A stretch of 11,586 nucleotides of DNA from DATFWK01 sp035259345 (GCA_035259345.1 DATFWK010000115.1:1-11586); one strand, 5' to 3'. Shown: positions 5,233-11,586, counted from the stretch's first letter. The notes: generated from the sequence alone by a model not told the origin. Program-made: numbers and translations.

Positions 5233-6066
5233 TCACTGGTGTTCGTGGCTGCCGTACCGCACAGCCGCGGCGGCGACGTTCATGCGGTGGAAGTCCTCGT
5301 AGAGGGCGGGCACGTCGCCGGGCCGGAGGCCCAGCGGCCGAAGCGCCGCCTCGTACGAGACGCCCGGGCGGAGGGCGGCGAAGTAGTCGAGGTTGCGGAG
5401 GAGGAGGCCCGGGTCGGAGGTCCCGCCGTGACAGGGGATCACGACCGCGGGGTCGAGGGCGGCCAGCCGATCGAGGCTGGCGACCAGCTCCGGCAGGTCC
5501 TCCGGCCGCTCCGCGTACGGGAAGGGGTGCTCGGCGGCGTCGCCGGCCAGGAGCGTCCGGATCTCCGGGATCCAGGCGGCGAGGTGGTCGCGGGTGTGGC
5601 CCGGCGTCGGCACCAGCTCGACGGTCAGGCCGCCGGCATCGATGACCGCACCGCCGTCGACGGTCACGGTCGGCGCCACGATGCGAACGCGCGCGAAGCG
5701 CGGTCCCTCCGCCTGGCGGCGGGCCAGCTCGGCGGCCGCCTCGGGCGAGCGGGCGATCTCGGCGCCGAGGGTATGGGCGACGATGGGCGCCGGGTGCCGG
5801 CCGCCCGGGTCGAACGCGGCGTTGCCCCACGTGTGGTCGTAGTGCTGGTGGGTGTTCACAACCACGAGCGAGCGCCCGGCCACGTCGTCCGCGAGGAGGT
5901 CGAGCACGGCCTCGGCCTCCTCCGGGGCGCTCATCGTGTCGACCAGCACCACGTGGCGGGCGCCGACGACGGCGGCGACGTCGACCTCGTCCCCGGCGCG
6001 GAAGACCCGTACGCGCGGGTCCCAGCCGCCGGTCACCTCCTCGGGCACGGGCCCGGGAGCGCTCAC
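5233..6066 (-). CDS. Metallo-beta-lactamase-fold hydrolase (277 aa)
   Basis: A zinc-dependent hydrolase of the MBL superfamily with all main metal ligands visible: THQHYDH (72-78, the HxHxDH motif), His157 in TPGHTRDH, Asp176 in LLAGDAAEH and His213 in IPCHGG. Substrate is not predictable; the glyoxalase-II, beta-lactamase and general thioesterase/lactonase branches all share this pattern. No signal peptide is seen, so it is likely cytoplasmic. It starts at GTG 6066-6064, overlapping the stop of the CDF transporter gene (GTGA), and is the last gene of the nrtR operon. Its stop abuts the stop of the TfoX-domain gene with no spacer. The pairing with a metal transporter might reflect a shared metal or stress response, which is inference. 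Confidence 0.88.
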   Translation of the reverse strand: MSAPGPVPEEVTGGWDPRVRVFRAGDEVDVAAVVGARHVVLVDTMSAPEEAEAVLDLLADDVAGRSLVVVNTHQHYDHTWGNAAFDPGGRHPAPIVAHTLGAEIARSPEAAAELARRQAEGPRFARVRIVAPTVTVDGGAVIDAGGLTVELVPTPGHTRDHLAAWIPEIRTLLAGDAAEHPFPYAERPEDLPELVASLDRLAALDPAVVIPCHGGTSDPGLLLRNLDYFAALRPGVSYEAALRPLGLRPGDVPALYEDFHRMNVAAAAVRYGSHEHQ

Positions 6067-7418
6067 GGCTCGGTGTGCACGAACACGTCGTGGATCTCGG
6101 GCCGCTCGCTGCGGATGCGGGCCCGGATCTCGCCGCCGAGCTCGTGGGCCTGGGCCAGCGAGCGCTCGGGCTCGAGGCCGAGCGTGAGGAACGCGACGAG
6201 GCCCTCGTCGGTGCGGACGAAGCGCAGCTCGCGCGGCCGCTCCCCGGTCACCCCCTCGACGATCCGCTCGACGCTCGTCTCCACGGCCGCGACCTGTCCG
6301 TCGGCCGGGCGCTCGGCCTCGGTCGTGTCCGCAAGCGGCTCGAGGTGCGTGTGGACGGCGCCCACCTCCGGCACGGCCGCCGCGATGGCGGCCTCGACCC
6401 GCGTGGCGATCGCGTGCGCGTGGTCGAGCGGAAGCCGCCCCGGGAGCTTGACGTGGAGGGACACCTCCGTCCGGTCGCCGACGCGGAGCACCGAGACGTT
6501 GTGGATCTCGCGCACCTCGGGCACCGTGAGCGCGGCGGCGAGCGCCCGGTCCGCGAGGCCTCCCGGGAGCCCCGGCTCGACGTGGACGACCACGTCGCTG
6601 CCGGGCACGGCGCCGCGGACGGCGCGCTCGACGTCGTCGGCGACGGCGTGGCCCTCCGCGAGCGCGGCGGTGGGTGAGATGGCGATCACGACGTCGGCGA
6701 AGTGGCGGCCCGCGGCCTGCCGCATGCGCAGCCGGCGCAGCTCGACCGGCGGCCGGATGGCCTGGATGGCGCCGCGTGCCTCGGCCTCGGCGAGGCTGGG
6801 CGCGCGGTCCATCAGCACGTCGACGTTCTCGCGCGCCAGGCGGCCCGCCGCGATCAGCACGAGCACGGCCACGAACAGCGCGGCCACGGCGTCGGCGCGC
6901 GGATGCCCAGCCCGCGTGAGCAGCAGCCCGCCCAGGACGGCCAGCGACCCGACGAGGTCGCCGGCGAAGTGGAGCGCGTTGCTACGCAGGGCCGGGCTCC
7001 CGAGGCGGCGGGCGGCCCGCGCCGAGGCGGTCATGCGCGCCAGGTCGACCAGGATCACGATCACCATCACGCCGATCGCCCACCACGTGGCGTCGACGTC
7101 CGACGGCTTCGAGTCGGTGATGCGCAGGATGGCCTGCACCGCGATGTAGACGCTCACCGCGGCGAGGATCGCGCTCTCGGCCAGGGCGGCCAGATGCTCG
7201 GCCTTGTCGTGCCCGTACGGGTGGCTCTCGTCCGCCGGGCGCCCCGCGACCGAGACGGCGAAGTAGGTCAGGAGCGCCGCGACCAGGTCCGTGCCCGAGT
7301 GGGCCGCCTCCGAGATGAGGCCGAGGCTGCCGGTCGCGAGGCCCGTGACCAGCTTGAGCGCGATGAGGACGCACGCCGCCCCAACCGAGACGAGCGCCGT
7401 TCGCCGTGCGGGGGACAT
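6063..7418 (-). CDS. CDF-family divalent cation efflux protein with three apparent C-terminal repeats (451 aa)
   Basis: A cation diffusion facilitator in the cytoplasmic membrane that exports Zn2+ or similar ions in exchange for protons. Six membrane helices lie in about residues 8-200. The transport-site motifs are HSGTD (His40, Asp44) in helix 2 and HFAGD (His150, Asp154) in helix 5, an HD-HD site usual for zinc. ESHPYGHDKAEHLAAL matches the family loop. The cytoplasmic part is unusually long. Three similar segments each end in a V-x-V-H-x-EP-like strand: about 206-282 (VVVHVEP), 287-371 (VHTHLEP) and 385-451 (VFVHTEP); most CDF proteins have one. The start is ATG 10 bases after the nrtR stop, with TTAGGG overlapping that stop as ribosome site. 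The metal is inferred. Confidence 0.9.
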   Translation of the reverse strand: MSPARRTALVSVGAACVLIALKLVTGLATGSLGLISEAAHSGTDLVAALLTYFAVSVAGRPADESHPYGHDKAEHLAALAESAILAAVSVYIAVQAILRITDSKPSDVDATWWAIGVMVIVILVDLARMTASARAARRLGSPALRSNALHFAGDLVGSLAVLGGLLLTRAGHPRADAVAALFVAVLVLIAAGRLARENVDVLMDRAPSLAEAEARGAIQAIRPPVELRRLRMRQAAGRHFADVVIAISPTAALAEGHAVADDVERAVRGAVPGSDVVVHVEPGLPGGLADRALAAALTVPEVREIHNVSVLRVGDRTEVSLHVKLPGRLPLDHAHAIATRVEAAIAAAVPEVGAVHTHLEPLADTTEAERPADGQVAAVETSVERIVEGVTGERPRELRFVRTDEGLVAFLTLGLEPERSLAQAHELGGEIRARIRSERPEIHDVFVHTEP

Positions 7419-7428
7419 CGTGATGACC

Positions 7429-8133
7429 CTAACCCCGGCCGGGCGGACGGAGCACGGCGAACTGGTCCGTCACCTCCAGGCGGCGGCTGCGGAAGCGGAA
7501 CTCGGCTGCAGGGCGCCCCCCGGAGGCGCCGGACGGGCGCCGCCCGCCCGTCGGCTCGAGCTCGCCGCGGCGCAGGAGCACGCGCTGCAGGTTCGTCGCC
7601 GAGACCGGGTGCCCGAGCGCGGCGACGTAGATCGCCCGCAGCTCGGAGATCGTGAACGTCGGCGGCGCCAGCGCGAAGCCGATGTTCGTGTAGGAGAGCT
7701 TGGCGCGCAGGCGCTCGCGCCCTGCGAGCACCATCGCCGCGTGGTCGAACGCCAGCGGCGGGAGGTCGTCCACCGGGTGCCAGGAGGTGTCGGCCGGGAC
7801 CGCCGGGTCGAGGCCGGTCTGCACCAGGCCGAGGTAGCCGGTGACCACCTGCCACTCCTCGGGATGGCGCGCCGGGTCGCTCCAGGTGCCGAGCTGCTCG
7901 AGGTGCCCCAGCTCGCGCACGTCCACCTTGGCCGCGAGATGCCGGCGGATCGAGCGCTCGAGATCCTCCATCGGCGCGAGGTAGCCGCCGGGAAGGGCGT
8001 AGGCGCCGAGGAAGGGGTCGCGGGCGCGCTGCCAGAGCAGCACCTGGAGGCGCCCGTCGCGCACCTGCAGGACAACGGCCAGGCTGACCTGCGCAGGCGC
8101 TGGGAGCGAACGGTCTGTTAGACTCTCGACCAT
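7429..8133 (-). CDS. nrtR: NrtR-type regulator of NAD synthesis, Nudix domain plus winged helix (234 aa)
   Basis: NrtR proteins repress NAD genes and release DNA on binding ADP-ribose through a Nudix domain that often no longer hydrolyses. Here residues about 14-140 form the Nudix fold (VSLAVVLQVRDGRLQVLLWQ, then FLGAYALPGGYLAP). The Nudix box G50-x5-E56-x7-R64 is recognisable, but REXXEE reads RHLAAK (64-69), so catalysis is probably lost. Residues about 146-215 (SYTNIGFALAPPTFTISELR and the following GHPVSATNLQRVLL) are the C-terminal winged-helix domain typical of the group. It is head to head with nadBCA, the expected target, and heads an operon with the CDF and MBL genes. The ATG at 8133-8131 is the only sensible start, with a weak GAGAG eight bases upstream. 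A catalytic Nudix hydrolase is the less likely alternative. Confidence 0.85.
   Translation of the reverse strand: MVESLTDRSLPAPAQVSLAVVLQVRDGRLQVLLWQRARDPFLGAYALPGGYLAPMEDLERSIRRHLAAKVDVRELGHLEQLGTWSDPARHPEEWQVVTGYLGLVQTGLDPAVPADTSWHPVDDLPPLAFDHAAMVLAGRERLRAKLSYTNIGFALAPPTFTISELRAIYVAALGHPVSATNLQRVLLRRGELEPTGGRRPSGASGGRPAAEFRFRSRRLEVTDQFAVLRPPGRG
8113..8123. promoter_or_regulatory. Short inverted repeat GTCT-GTT-AGAC at the nadB promoter
   Basis: Four-base arms around GTT, overlapping the proposed nadB -10 element. Together with the longer dyad just downstream it may form a second contact site for the regulator, but the arms are short and it could be chance. Confidence 0.3.
8116..8124 (+). 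promoter_or_regulatory. Extended -10 element (TGT-TAGACT) of the nadBCA promoter
   Basis: TAGACT at 8119-8124 fits TANNNT and is preceded by TGT, an extended -10. It ends seven bases before the ATG at 8132, so the message would be leaderless if that ATG is used. No clear -35 is visible, which suits an extended -10. It lies within the first codons of nrtR on the other strand. Confidence 0.5.
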
Positions 8134-9568
8134 GTTTTCGACTCTCAGTCGTAAACTAGCCGGGAGAAACAGGGAGAGCAAGGCCGATCCGCCGGTGGTC
8201 GTCGTCGGTGGAGGCGTCGCCGGGATGACCGCGGCGCTCGCGGCCGCGGTCGAGGCCCCGGTCGTCCTCGTGGCGAAGGGGCCGCCCGAGCGCTCGACCA
8301 GCTCCTGGGCCCAGGGCGGCATCGCGGCCGCGATCGACCCGGACGACGACCCGGAGCTCCACGTCCAGGACACGCTGCGAGCCGGGCGCGGGCTCTGCAG
8401 CGAGCGCGCGGTCCGCGCGCTGGCCGTCGAGGCCCCGGCGCGCATCCGCGACCTGGAGGACCTGGGCGTCGCCTTCGACGAGGGCCTCGGCCTCGAGGGC
8501 GGCCACTCGCGCCCCCGCATCGTCCACGCGGGCGGCGCCGCCACCGGGGCGCACGTCGCCCGCGCGCTCGCCGAGCGGGTGGCGACGGACCCGCGCATCG
8601 AGGTGCAATCGGGCGTCCGGGTGCTCGGGCTGTGGACGGCCGGCGACGAGTGCCTCGGGGTGCTCACCTCCGGCGGGCCGATCGCGGGGCGCGCGACCCT
8701 GCTTGCGACCGGCGGCGCGGCGGGGCTCTGGGCCCGCACGACCAACCCGCCGGGCGCGAACGGCGAGGGCATCTCGATGGCCTACCGCGCCGGCGCCGCG
8801 GTCGCGGACCTCGAGCTGGTCCAGTTCCATCCGACGGCCCTCCCCGACAGCGGCGTGCTGCTCTCCGAGGCCCTCCGCGGCGCGGGGGCGCTCCTCGTCG
8901 ACGGCGAGGGCCGGCGCTTCGTGGACGAGCTGGCGCCGCGCGACGTCGTGGCGCGGGCAATCGACGCCCATGGGGGGACCGCTCTCCTGGACCTGCGCCC
9001 GGTGGACCGCGGGCGCTTCCCGACCCTCGTGGCGACGCTCGAGCGAAGCGGCTACGACCCGGCCGCCGCCCCCGTGCCGGTCGCACCGGCCGCCCACTAC
9101 ACGATGGGCGGCGTCGTGACGGACCTCCAGGGTCGCACGGAGCTCGGACGCCTGTACGCGGCCGGCGAGTGCGCCTGTCCGGGCGTGCACGGCGCCAACC
9201 GACTCGCGTCCAACTCGCTGCTCGAGTGCCTGGTCTTCGGCCGCCGCGCCGGCATCGCCGCCGCCGCCGAGCCGGGGCTGGCGGGCCCGCGCCCTGCGGC
9301 GCCCTCGGCGGAGCCGCAGGCCCCGGTCACCCCCGAGCTCAGGGCCGCGATGTGGCGCGAGGCCGGCCTGGTCCGCGACGCCGCCGGGCTGGCTGCGCTC
9401 CGCACGGTCCCGCATCCGCTCGCGCGGCTCGTCGCCGAGGGCGCGCTCGCGCGCGAGGAGAGCCGCGGCGCCCACTTCCGCGCCGACCACCCGACCGAGT
9501 CCGAGGCCTTCCGCGGCCACCTCGTCCACCGCCGCGGCGAGCCGGTGCGCCTGGAGCGATGGGCATGA
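8132..9568 (+). CDS. nadB: L-aspartate oxidase NadB (478 aa)
   Basis: Oxidises L-aspartate to iminoaspartate with FAD, the first step of de novo NAD synthesis; NadA takes over the product. Residues 22-36 (VVVVGGGVAGMTAAL) bind the FAD ADP part. SSWAQGGIAAAI, the later QFHPTAL, HYTMGGV and LYAAGECACPGVHGANRLAS are standard for the fumarate reductase/aspartate oxidase family. The C-terminal helical region is shorter than in E. coli NadB (about 540 aa). The start is uncertain. The ATG at 8132 gives a 21-residue lead-in with codons unusual here (AGT, CGT, AAA, CTA, AGA, AGG) over a likely operator. GTG at 8195, with AAGG 11 bases upstream, would begin right at the FAD motif. First gene of nadBCA, divergent from nrtR. 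Confidence 0.93.
   Translation: MFSTLSRKLAGRNRESKADPPVVVVGGGVAGMTAALAAAVEAPVVLVAKGPPERSTSSWAQGGIAAAIDPDDDPELHVQDTLRAGRGLCSERAVRALAVEAPARIRDLEDLGVAFDEGLGLEGGHSRPRIVHAGGAATGAHVARALAERVATDPRIEVQSGVRVLGLWTAGDECLGVLTSGGPIAGRATLLATGGAAGLWARTTNPPGANGEGISMAYRAGAAVADLELVQFHPTALPDSGVLLSEALRGAGALLVDGEGRRFVDELAPRDVVARAIDAHGGTALLDLRPVDRGRFPTLVATLERSGYDPAAAPVPVAPAAHYTMGGVVTDLQGRTELGRLYAAGECACPGVHGANRLASNSLLECLVFGRRAGIAAAAEPGLAGPRPAAPSAEPQAPVTPELRAAMWREAGLVRDAAGLAALRTVPHPLARLVAEGALAREESRGAHFRADHPTESEAFRGHLVHRRGEPVRLERWA
8134..8156. promoter_or_regulatory. Probable NrtR operator: 23-bp imperfect inverted repeat
   Basis: The left arm GTTTtCGACT and right arm AGTCGtAAAC flank CTC; nine of eleven base pairs match, the exceptions being the two lower-case T positions and the pair next to the centre. 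It sits at the nrtR/nadB junction, just downstream of the nadB -10 and overlapping AAACTA (8153-8158), which on the minus strand is TAGTTT, a possible nrtR -10. One bound regulator could thus shut both promoters. NrtR proteins are known to bind palindromes of about this size; binding here is inferred. Confidence 0.6.
8153..8158 (-). promoter_or_regulatory. Possible -10 element (TAGTTT) for nrtR
   Basis: On the minus strand TAGTTT fits TANNNT and lies 19 bases before the nrtR ATG, allowing a short leader that carries the weak GAGAG ribosome site. It overlaps the right arm of the inverted repeat, which would give autoregulation. Confidence 0.35.
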
Positions 9569-10416
9569 GCGTTCCCGAGCTGGTGGGCGACCGCGCGGCG
9601 CTCGAGCGCGTCGTCGCGCTCGCCCTGACCGAGGACCTCGGCACGGGGGACGCGACGAGCGAGGCCGTCGTTGACGCCGGCGCCCGGTGCCGTGCCGAGA
9701 TCCTGCTCAAGGAGCCCGGCGTGGTGGCCGGCCTTGCCGCCGCCGCGGCCGTCTTCGAGGCACTGGACCCCGGCGTGCGCTTCGACGCGCTCGTCGAGGA
9801 GGGCGCGGTCGTCGAGCGGGCCCCGCTCGCGCTCGCGGCGCTCGAGGGCCCGGCCCGGGCGATCCTGGCCGGCGAGCGGACGGCCCTCAACCTGCTCGGG
9901 CGCCTCAGCGGCGTCGCCACGCTCACCCGCGCCTACGTGGACGCGGTCGAGGGCACCGGCGCCGCGATCCTCGACACCCGCAAGACCACGCCCGGCCTGC
10001 GCGCGCTCGAGAAGCAGGCCGTGCGGGCCGGCGGCGGCGTCAACCACCGGATGGGGCTCGACGACGCCATCCTCGTCAAGGACAACCACCTCCGCCTGGC
10101 CGGGTCGCTCAGCGCCGCAGTCGCGCGCGCCCGGGCCGCGGGCGGGGGGCTGGAGGTGACCGTGGAGGCCGAGACCCTCGACGATGTTCGGGAGGCGCTC
10201 GCGGCCGGCGCCGACCGGATCCTGCTCGACAACATGGGGCCGGGCCTCCTGGCCGAGGCCGTCCGCATCGTCGGCGGCCGCGCCGTGACGGAGGCCTCGG
10301 GCGGCGTCACGCTCGACACCGTGCGGGCCGTCGCCGCCTCGGGGGTGGACTGCGTCTCGGTCGGCGCGCTGACCCACTCCGCCCGCGCCCTCGACGTTTC
10401 GATGGAGGTCTCGTGA
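9565..10416 (+). CDS. nadC: Nicotinate-nucleotide pyrophosphorylase (quinolinate phosphoribosyltransferase) NadC (283 aa)
   Basis: Condenses quinolinate with PRPP to nicotinate mononucleotide, releasing CO2 and pyrophosphate. Characteristic segments are LTEDLGTGDATSEAV near the N-terminus, ILDTRKTTPGLRALEKQAV, then GGGVNHRMGLDDAILVKDNH (catalytic and substrate-binding Arg, Lys and His residues), VEAETLDD, ILLDNMGP and EASGGVTLDTV, ending with VSVGALTHS. Length is typical. ATG 9565 is preferred: GGAG lies eight bases upstream and the ATG overlaps the nadB stop as ATGA. The in-frame ATG at 9559 is only two bases from that GGAG. The stop overlaps the nadA start by four bases, so the three enzymes should be made in concert. 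Confidence 0.96.
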   Translation: MSVPELVGDRAALERVVALALTEDLGTGDATSEAVVDAGARCRAEILLKEPGVVAGLAAAAAVFEALDPGVRFDALVEEGAVVERAPLALAALEGPARAILAGERTALNLLGRLSGVATLTRAYVDAVEGTGAAILDTRKTTPGLRALEKQAVRAGGGVNHRMGLDDAILVKDNHLRLAGSLSAAVARARAAGGGLEVTVEAETLDDVREALAAGADRILLDNMGPGLLAEAVRIVGGRAVTEASGGVTLDTVRAVAASGVDCVSVGALTHSARALDVSMEVS

Positions 10417-11354
10417 CGACTGCGCTGAGGGCCGATTCGGCCCTGCACGAGGAGGTCCGGGCGCTCGCCCGCGAGCGCGACGCGGTCATCCTCGCCCACA
10501 ATTACCAGCGACCCGAGGTCCAGGACGTGGCCGACTACGTCGGCGACTCGCTCGGCCTCTCGCGCGAGGCGGCCGCCACGGACGCCGCCGCCATCGTCTT
10601 CTGTGGTGTCCACTTCATGGCCGAGACGGCGAAGATCCTGTCGCCGGACAAGACCGTGCTGCTTCCGGATCTCGCGGCGGGCTGCTCGCTCGCGGACTCG
10701 ATCACCGCCGACCAGCTTCGGGCCTGGAAGGCCGAGCACCCCGGCGCGGTGGTCGTCTCGTACGTCAACACGACGGCCGAGGTGAAGGCCGAGAGCGACT
10801 ACTGCTGCACCTCCGGCAACGCCAGGGAAGTGATCCTCGCGATCCCGGAGGACCGGGAGATCCTGTTCCTGCCGGACGTCTTCCTCGGCATCTGGGTCGA
10901 GCGGGCGACCGGCCGGCGCCTCACGAAGTGGATGGGGGAGTGCCACGTGCACGCGGGCATCCACCCGGAGGACGTCGAGCGCACTCGCGCCGAGGCGCCG
11001 GACGCGGAGCTGCTCGTCCACCCCGAGTGCGGGTGCGCGAGCCAGTGCATGGCCTTCGCCGACGACCGCACGCACATCCTCTCGACCGAGGGCATGATCG
11101 AGCGGGCCCGCCGCGGCCCGGCCGACCGGTTCCTGGTCGCGACCGAGACCGGCATCCTGCACCGCCTCCGCGCCGAGGCCCCGGGCAAGCGCTTCGAGGC
11201 GGTCTCGGAGCGGGCGATCTGCCGCTACATGAAGATGACGACCATGGAGAAGCTCCGCGACTCGCTGCGCGAGTGGCGGCACGAGATCACGGTCGACCCG
11301 GACGTCGCCGAGCGGGCCCGGGGGGCGATCGAGCGCATGGTCGCCATCGGCTGA
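10413..11354 (+). CDS. nadA: Quinolinate synthase NadA, [4Fe-4S] enzyme (313 aa)
   Basis: Condenses iminoaspartate from NadB with dihydroxyacetone phosphate to quinolinate, the NadC substrate, using an oxygen-sensitive [4Fe-4S] cluster. The N-terminal AHNYQRPEVQDVADYVGDSL and later FCGVHFMAETAKIL, SYVNTTAEVKAESDYCCTSG and HPECG are family hallmarks. By comparison with known NadA proteins, the likely cluster ligands are Cys91 (LAAGCSLAD), Cys177 (GECHVH) and Cys270 (AICRYMKMTTMEKL); extra cysteines at 131-132 and 206-212 may be structural. It starts at GTG 10413, overlapping the nadC stop (GTGA), with GGAGG four bases upstream, a rather short spacing. A hairpin follows the stop. Length about 310 aa is that of the shorter NadA class. 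Confidence 0.96.
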   Translation: MTTALRADSALHEEVRALARERDAVILAHNYQRPEVQDVADYVGDSLGLSREAAATDAAAIVFCGVHFMAETAKILSPDKTVLLPDLAAGCSLADSITADQLRAWKAEHPGAVVVSYVNTTAEVKAESDYCCTSGNAREVILAIPEDREILFLPDVFLGIWVERATGRRLTKWMGECHVHAGIHPEDVERTRAEAPDAELLVHPECGCASQCMAFADDRTHILSTEGMIERARRGPADRFLVATETGILHRLRAEAPGKRFEAVSERAICRYMKMTTMEKLRDSLREWRHEITVDPDVAERARGAIERMVAIG

Positions 11355-11359
11355 GCAGC

Positions 11360-11380
11360 CGCGCCCCCACACCGGGCGCG
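11360..11380 (+). terminator. GC hairpin after nadA, possible terminator
   Basis: CGCGCCC and GGGCGCG form a perfect 7-bp stem with a 7-base loop, five bases after the nadA stop. No T-run follows, so it is not a classical intrinsic terminator; it could end transcription in the manner of T-less hairpins in actinobacteria or protect the 3' end of the message. Confidence 0.45.
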
Positions 11381-11466
11381 TATCAGGACATCGAAGTTCT
11401 GCTCTTTTCGGCACAACGGCCCGCGCGCACCCCACGAGCCGCCGGCCGCTCCGCCCCCCACACCGG
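11364..11466 (+). repeat. Direct repeat of CCCCCACACCGG flanking the space between nadA and the last gene
   Basis: The 12-base sequence occurs at 11364-11375, inside the hairpin, and again at 11455-11466, just before the ribosome site of the next gene. The rest of this 124-base spacer has an A/T-richer patch (11381-11418), where a promoter for the last gene might lie, though no convincing -10/-35 pair was found. Confidence 0.3.
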
Positions 11467-11478
11467 AGGTTGCCGAAG

Positions 11479-11586
11479 ATGAACGCCCCCAGCAGGCGTC
11501 GACTGACCCTTGCCGCCCTCGTCCTGTCCGCCGTGCCCGCGACCGCCGCCCTCGCGGCCACGCCGCCGGATCAGATCGACCGCCTC
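11479..11586 (+). CDS. Exported protein of unknown function, N-terminal fragment (36 aa visible)
   Basis: Begins at ATG 11479 with GGAGG nine bases upstream and runs off the right edge. The 36 residues start with a Sec-type signal peptide: MNAPSRRR, a hydrophobic core LTLAALVLSAVPATAALAA, and then TPPDQIDRL, with a probable cleavage site near ALAA/TPP. There is no lipobox cysteine in view, so a soluble secreted or wall-associated protein is likelier than a lipoprotein. The mature domain is beyond the window and cannot be named. It probably has its own promoter after the hairpin behind nadA. Confidence 0.7.
   Translation, partial: MNAPSRRRLTLAALVLSAVPATAALAATPPDQIDRL

Noticed and set aside
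5239..7149. A 636-codon plus-strand open frame opposite the MBL and CDF genes
   Set aside because: Composition is that of an antisense shadow, it covers two clearly recognised genes, and it shows no domain.
8121..8146. GACTCTC occurring twice (8121-8127 and 8140-8146) as a tandem operator
   Set aside because: Only seven bases, and the first copy is not part of a dyad like the second; noted but not supported as a separate site.
8156..9529. Minus-strand open frame of about 457 codons opposite nadB
   Set aside because: nadB is firmly identified by its motifs; this frame has no recognisable domain and is Arg/Gly/Ala-rich.
9933..11561. Minus-strand open frame of about 540 codons opposite nadC and nadA
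   Set aside because: Antisense to two conserved enzymes and without domain signs.
1..11586. Signs of a mobile element, phage, CRISPR array or toxin-antitoxin pair
   Set aside because: No transposase, integrase, spaced repeats or paired small toxin genes were found; the five small genes are membrane proteins with coupled starts, more than a two-gene toxin module would explain.

Overview
The window is very GC-rich throughout (roughly three quarters G+C by eye). It uses GTG starts freely, and most genes within an operon are joined by ATGA or GTGA overlaps. This style, the protein sequences and the set of pathways point to a soil-type actinobacterium, perhaps of the Thermoleophilia group (inference; no 16S or other marker gene is present). 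No rRNA, tRNA, CRISPR array, insertion sequence or phage gene was seen. Base composition is even except for an A/T-richer island at about 8105-8190, which looks regulatory rather than foreign.

Left part (1-4828): a molybdenum-hydroxylase and molybdenum-cofactor region. Five small proteins, each with one N-terminal membrane helix, lie head to tail on the minus strand (1842 down to 139) and lead into the start of a CoxM-type FAD subunit gene that runs off the left edge. A possible 16-codon leader peptide precedes them. Divergently on the plus strand is a moeA homologue with an altered PGKP motif. Convergent with it are mocA and moaA, which overlap by four bases. MoaA starts cofactor synthesis, MoeA is the molybdenum-insertion family, and MocA makes the cytidylated cofactor used by CoxL/xanthine-dehydrogenase-type enzymes, so the cofactor genes match the hydroxylase next to them.

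Middle part (4903-8133): a small TfoX N-terminal-domain protein on the plus strand, then a minus-strand operon read from 8133 down to 5233. Its order is an NrtR-type regulator (Nudix fold with a degenerate catalytic box plus winged helix), a CDF cation-efflux protein with three apparent cytoplasmic repeats, and a metallo-beta-lactamase-fold hydrolase.

Right part (8132-11354): the nadB-nadC-nadA operon for de novo NAD synthesis from aspartate, head to head with nrtR. The annotated start codons of nrtR and nadB share the bases CATG. A good inverted repeat, the likely NrtR operator, lies just inside nadB. A hairpin follows nadA, and a secreted or membrane protein gene begins at 11479 and runs off the right edge.

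No obviously new defence or mobile system is visible. The least explained element is the array of five single-helix membrane proteins in front of the molybdenum hydroxylase. Next in interest are the very compact nrtR/nadB control region, the three-repeat CDF protein in the regulator's operon, and the altered MoeA.
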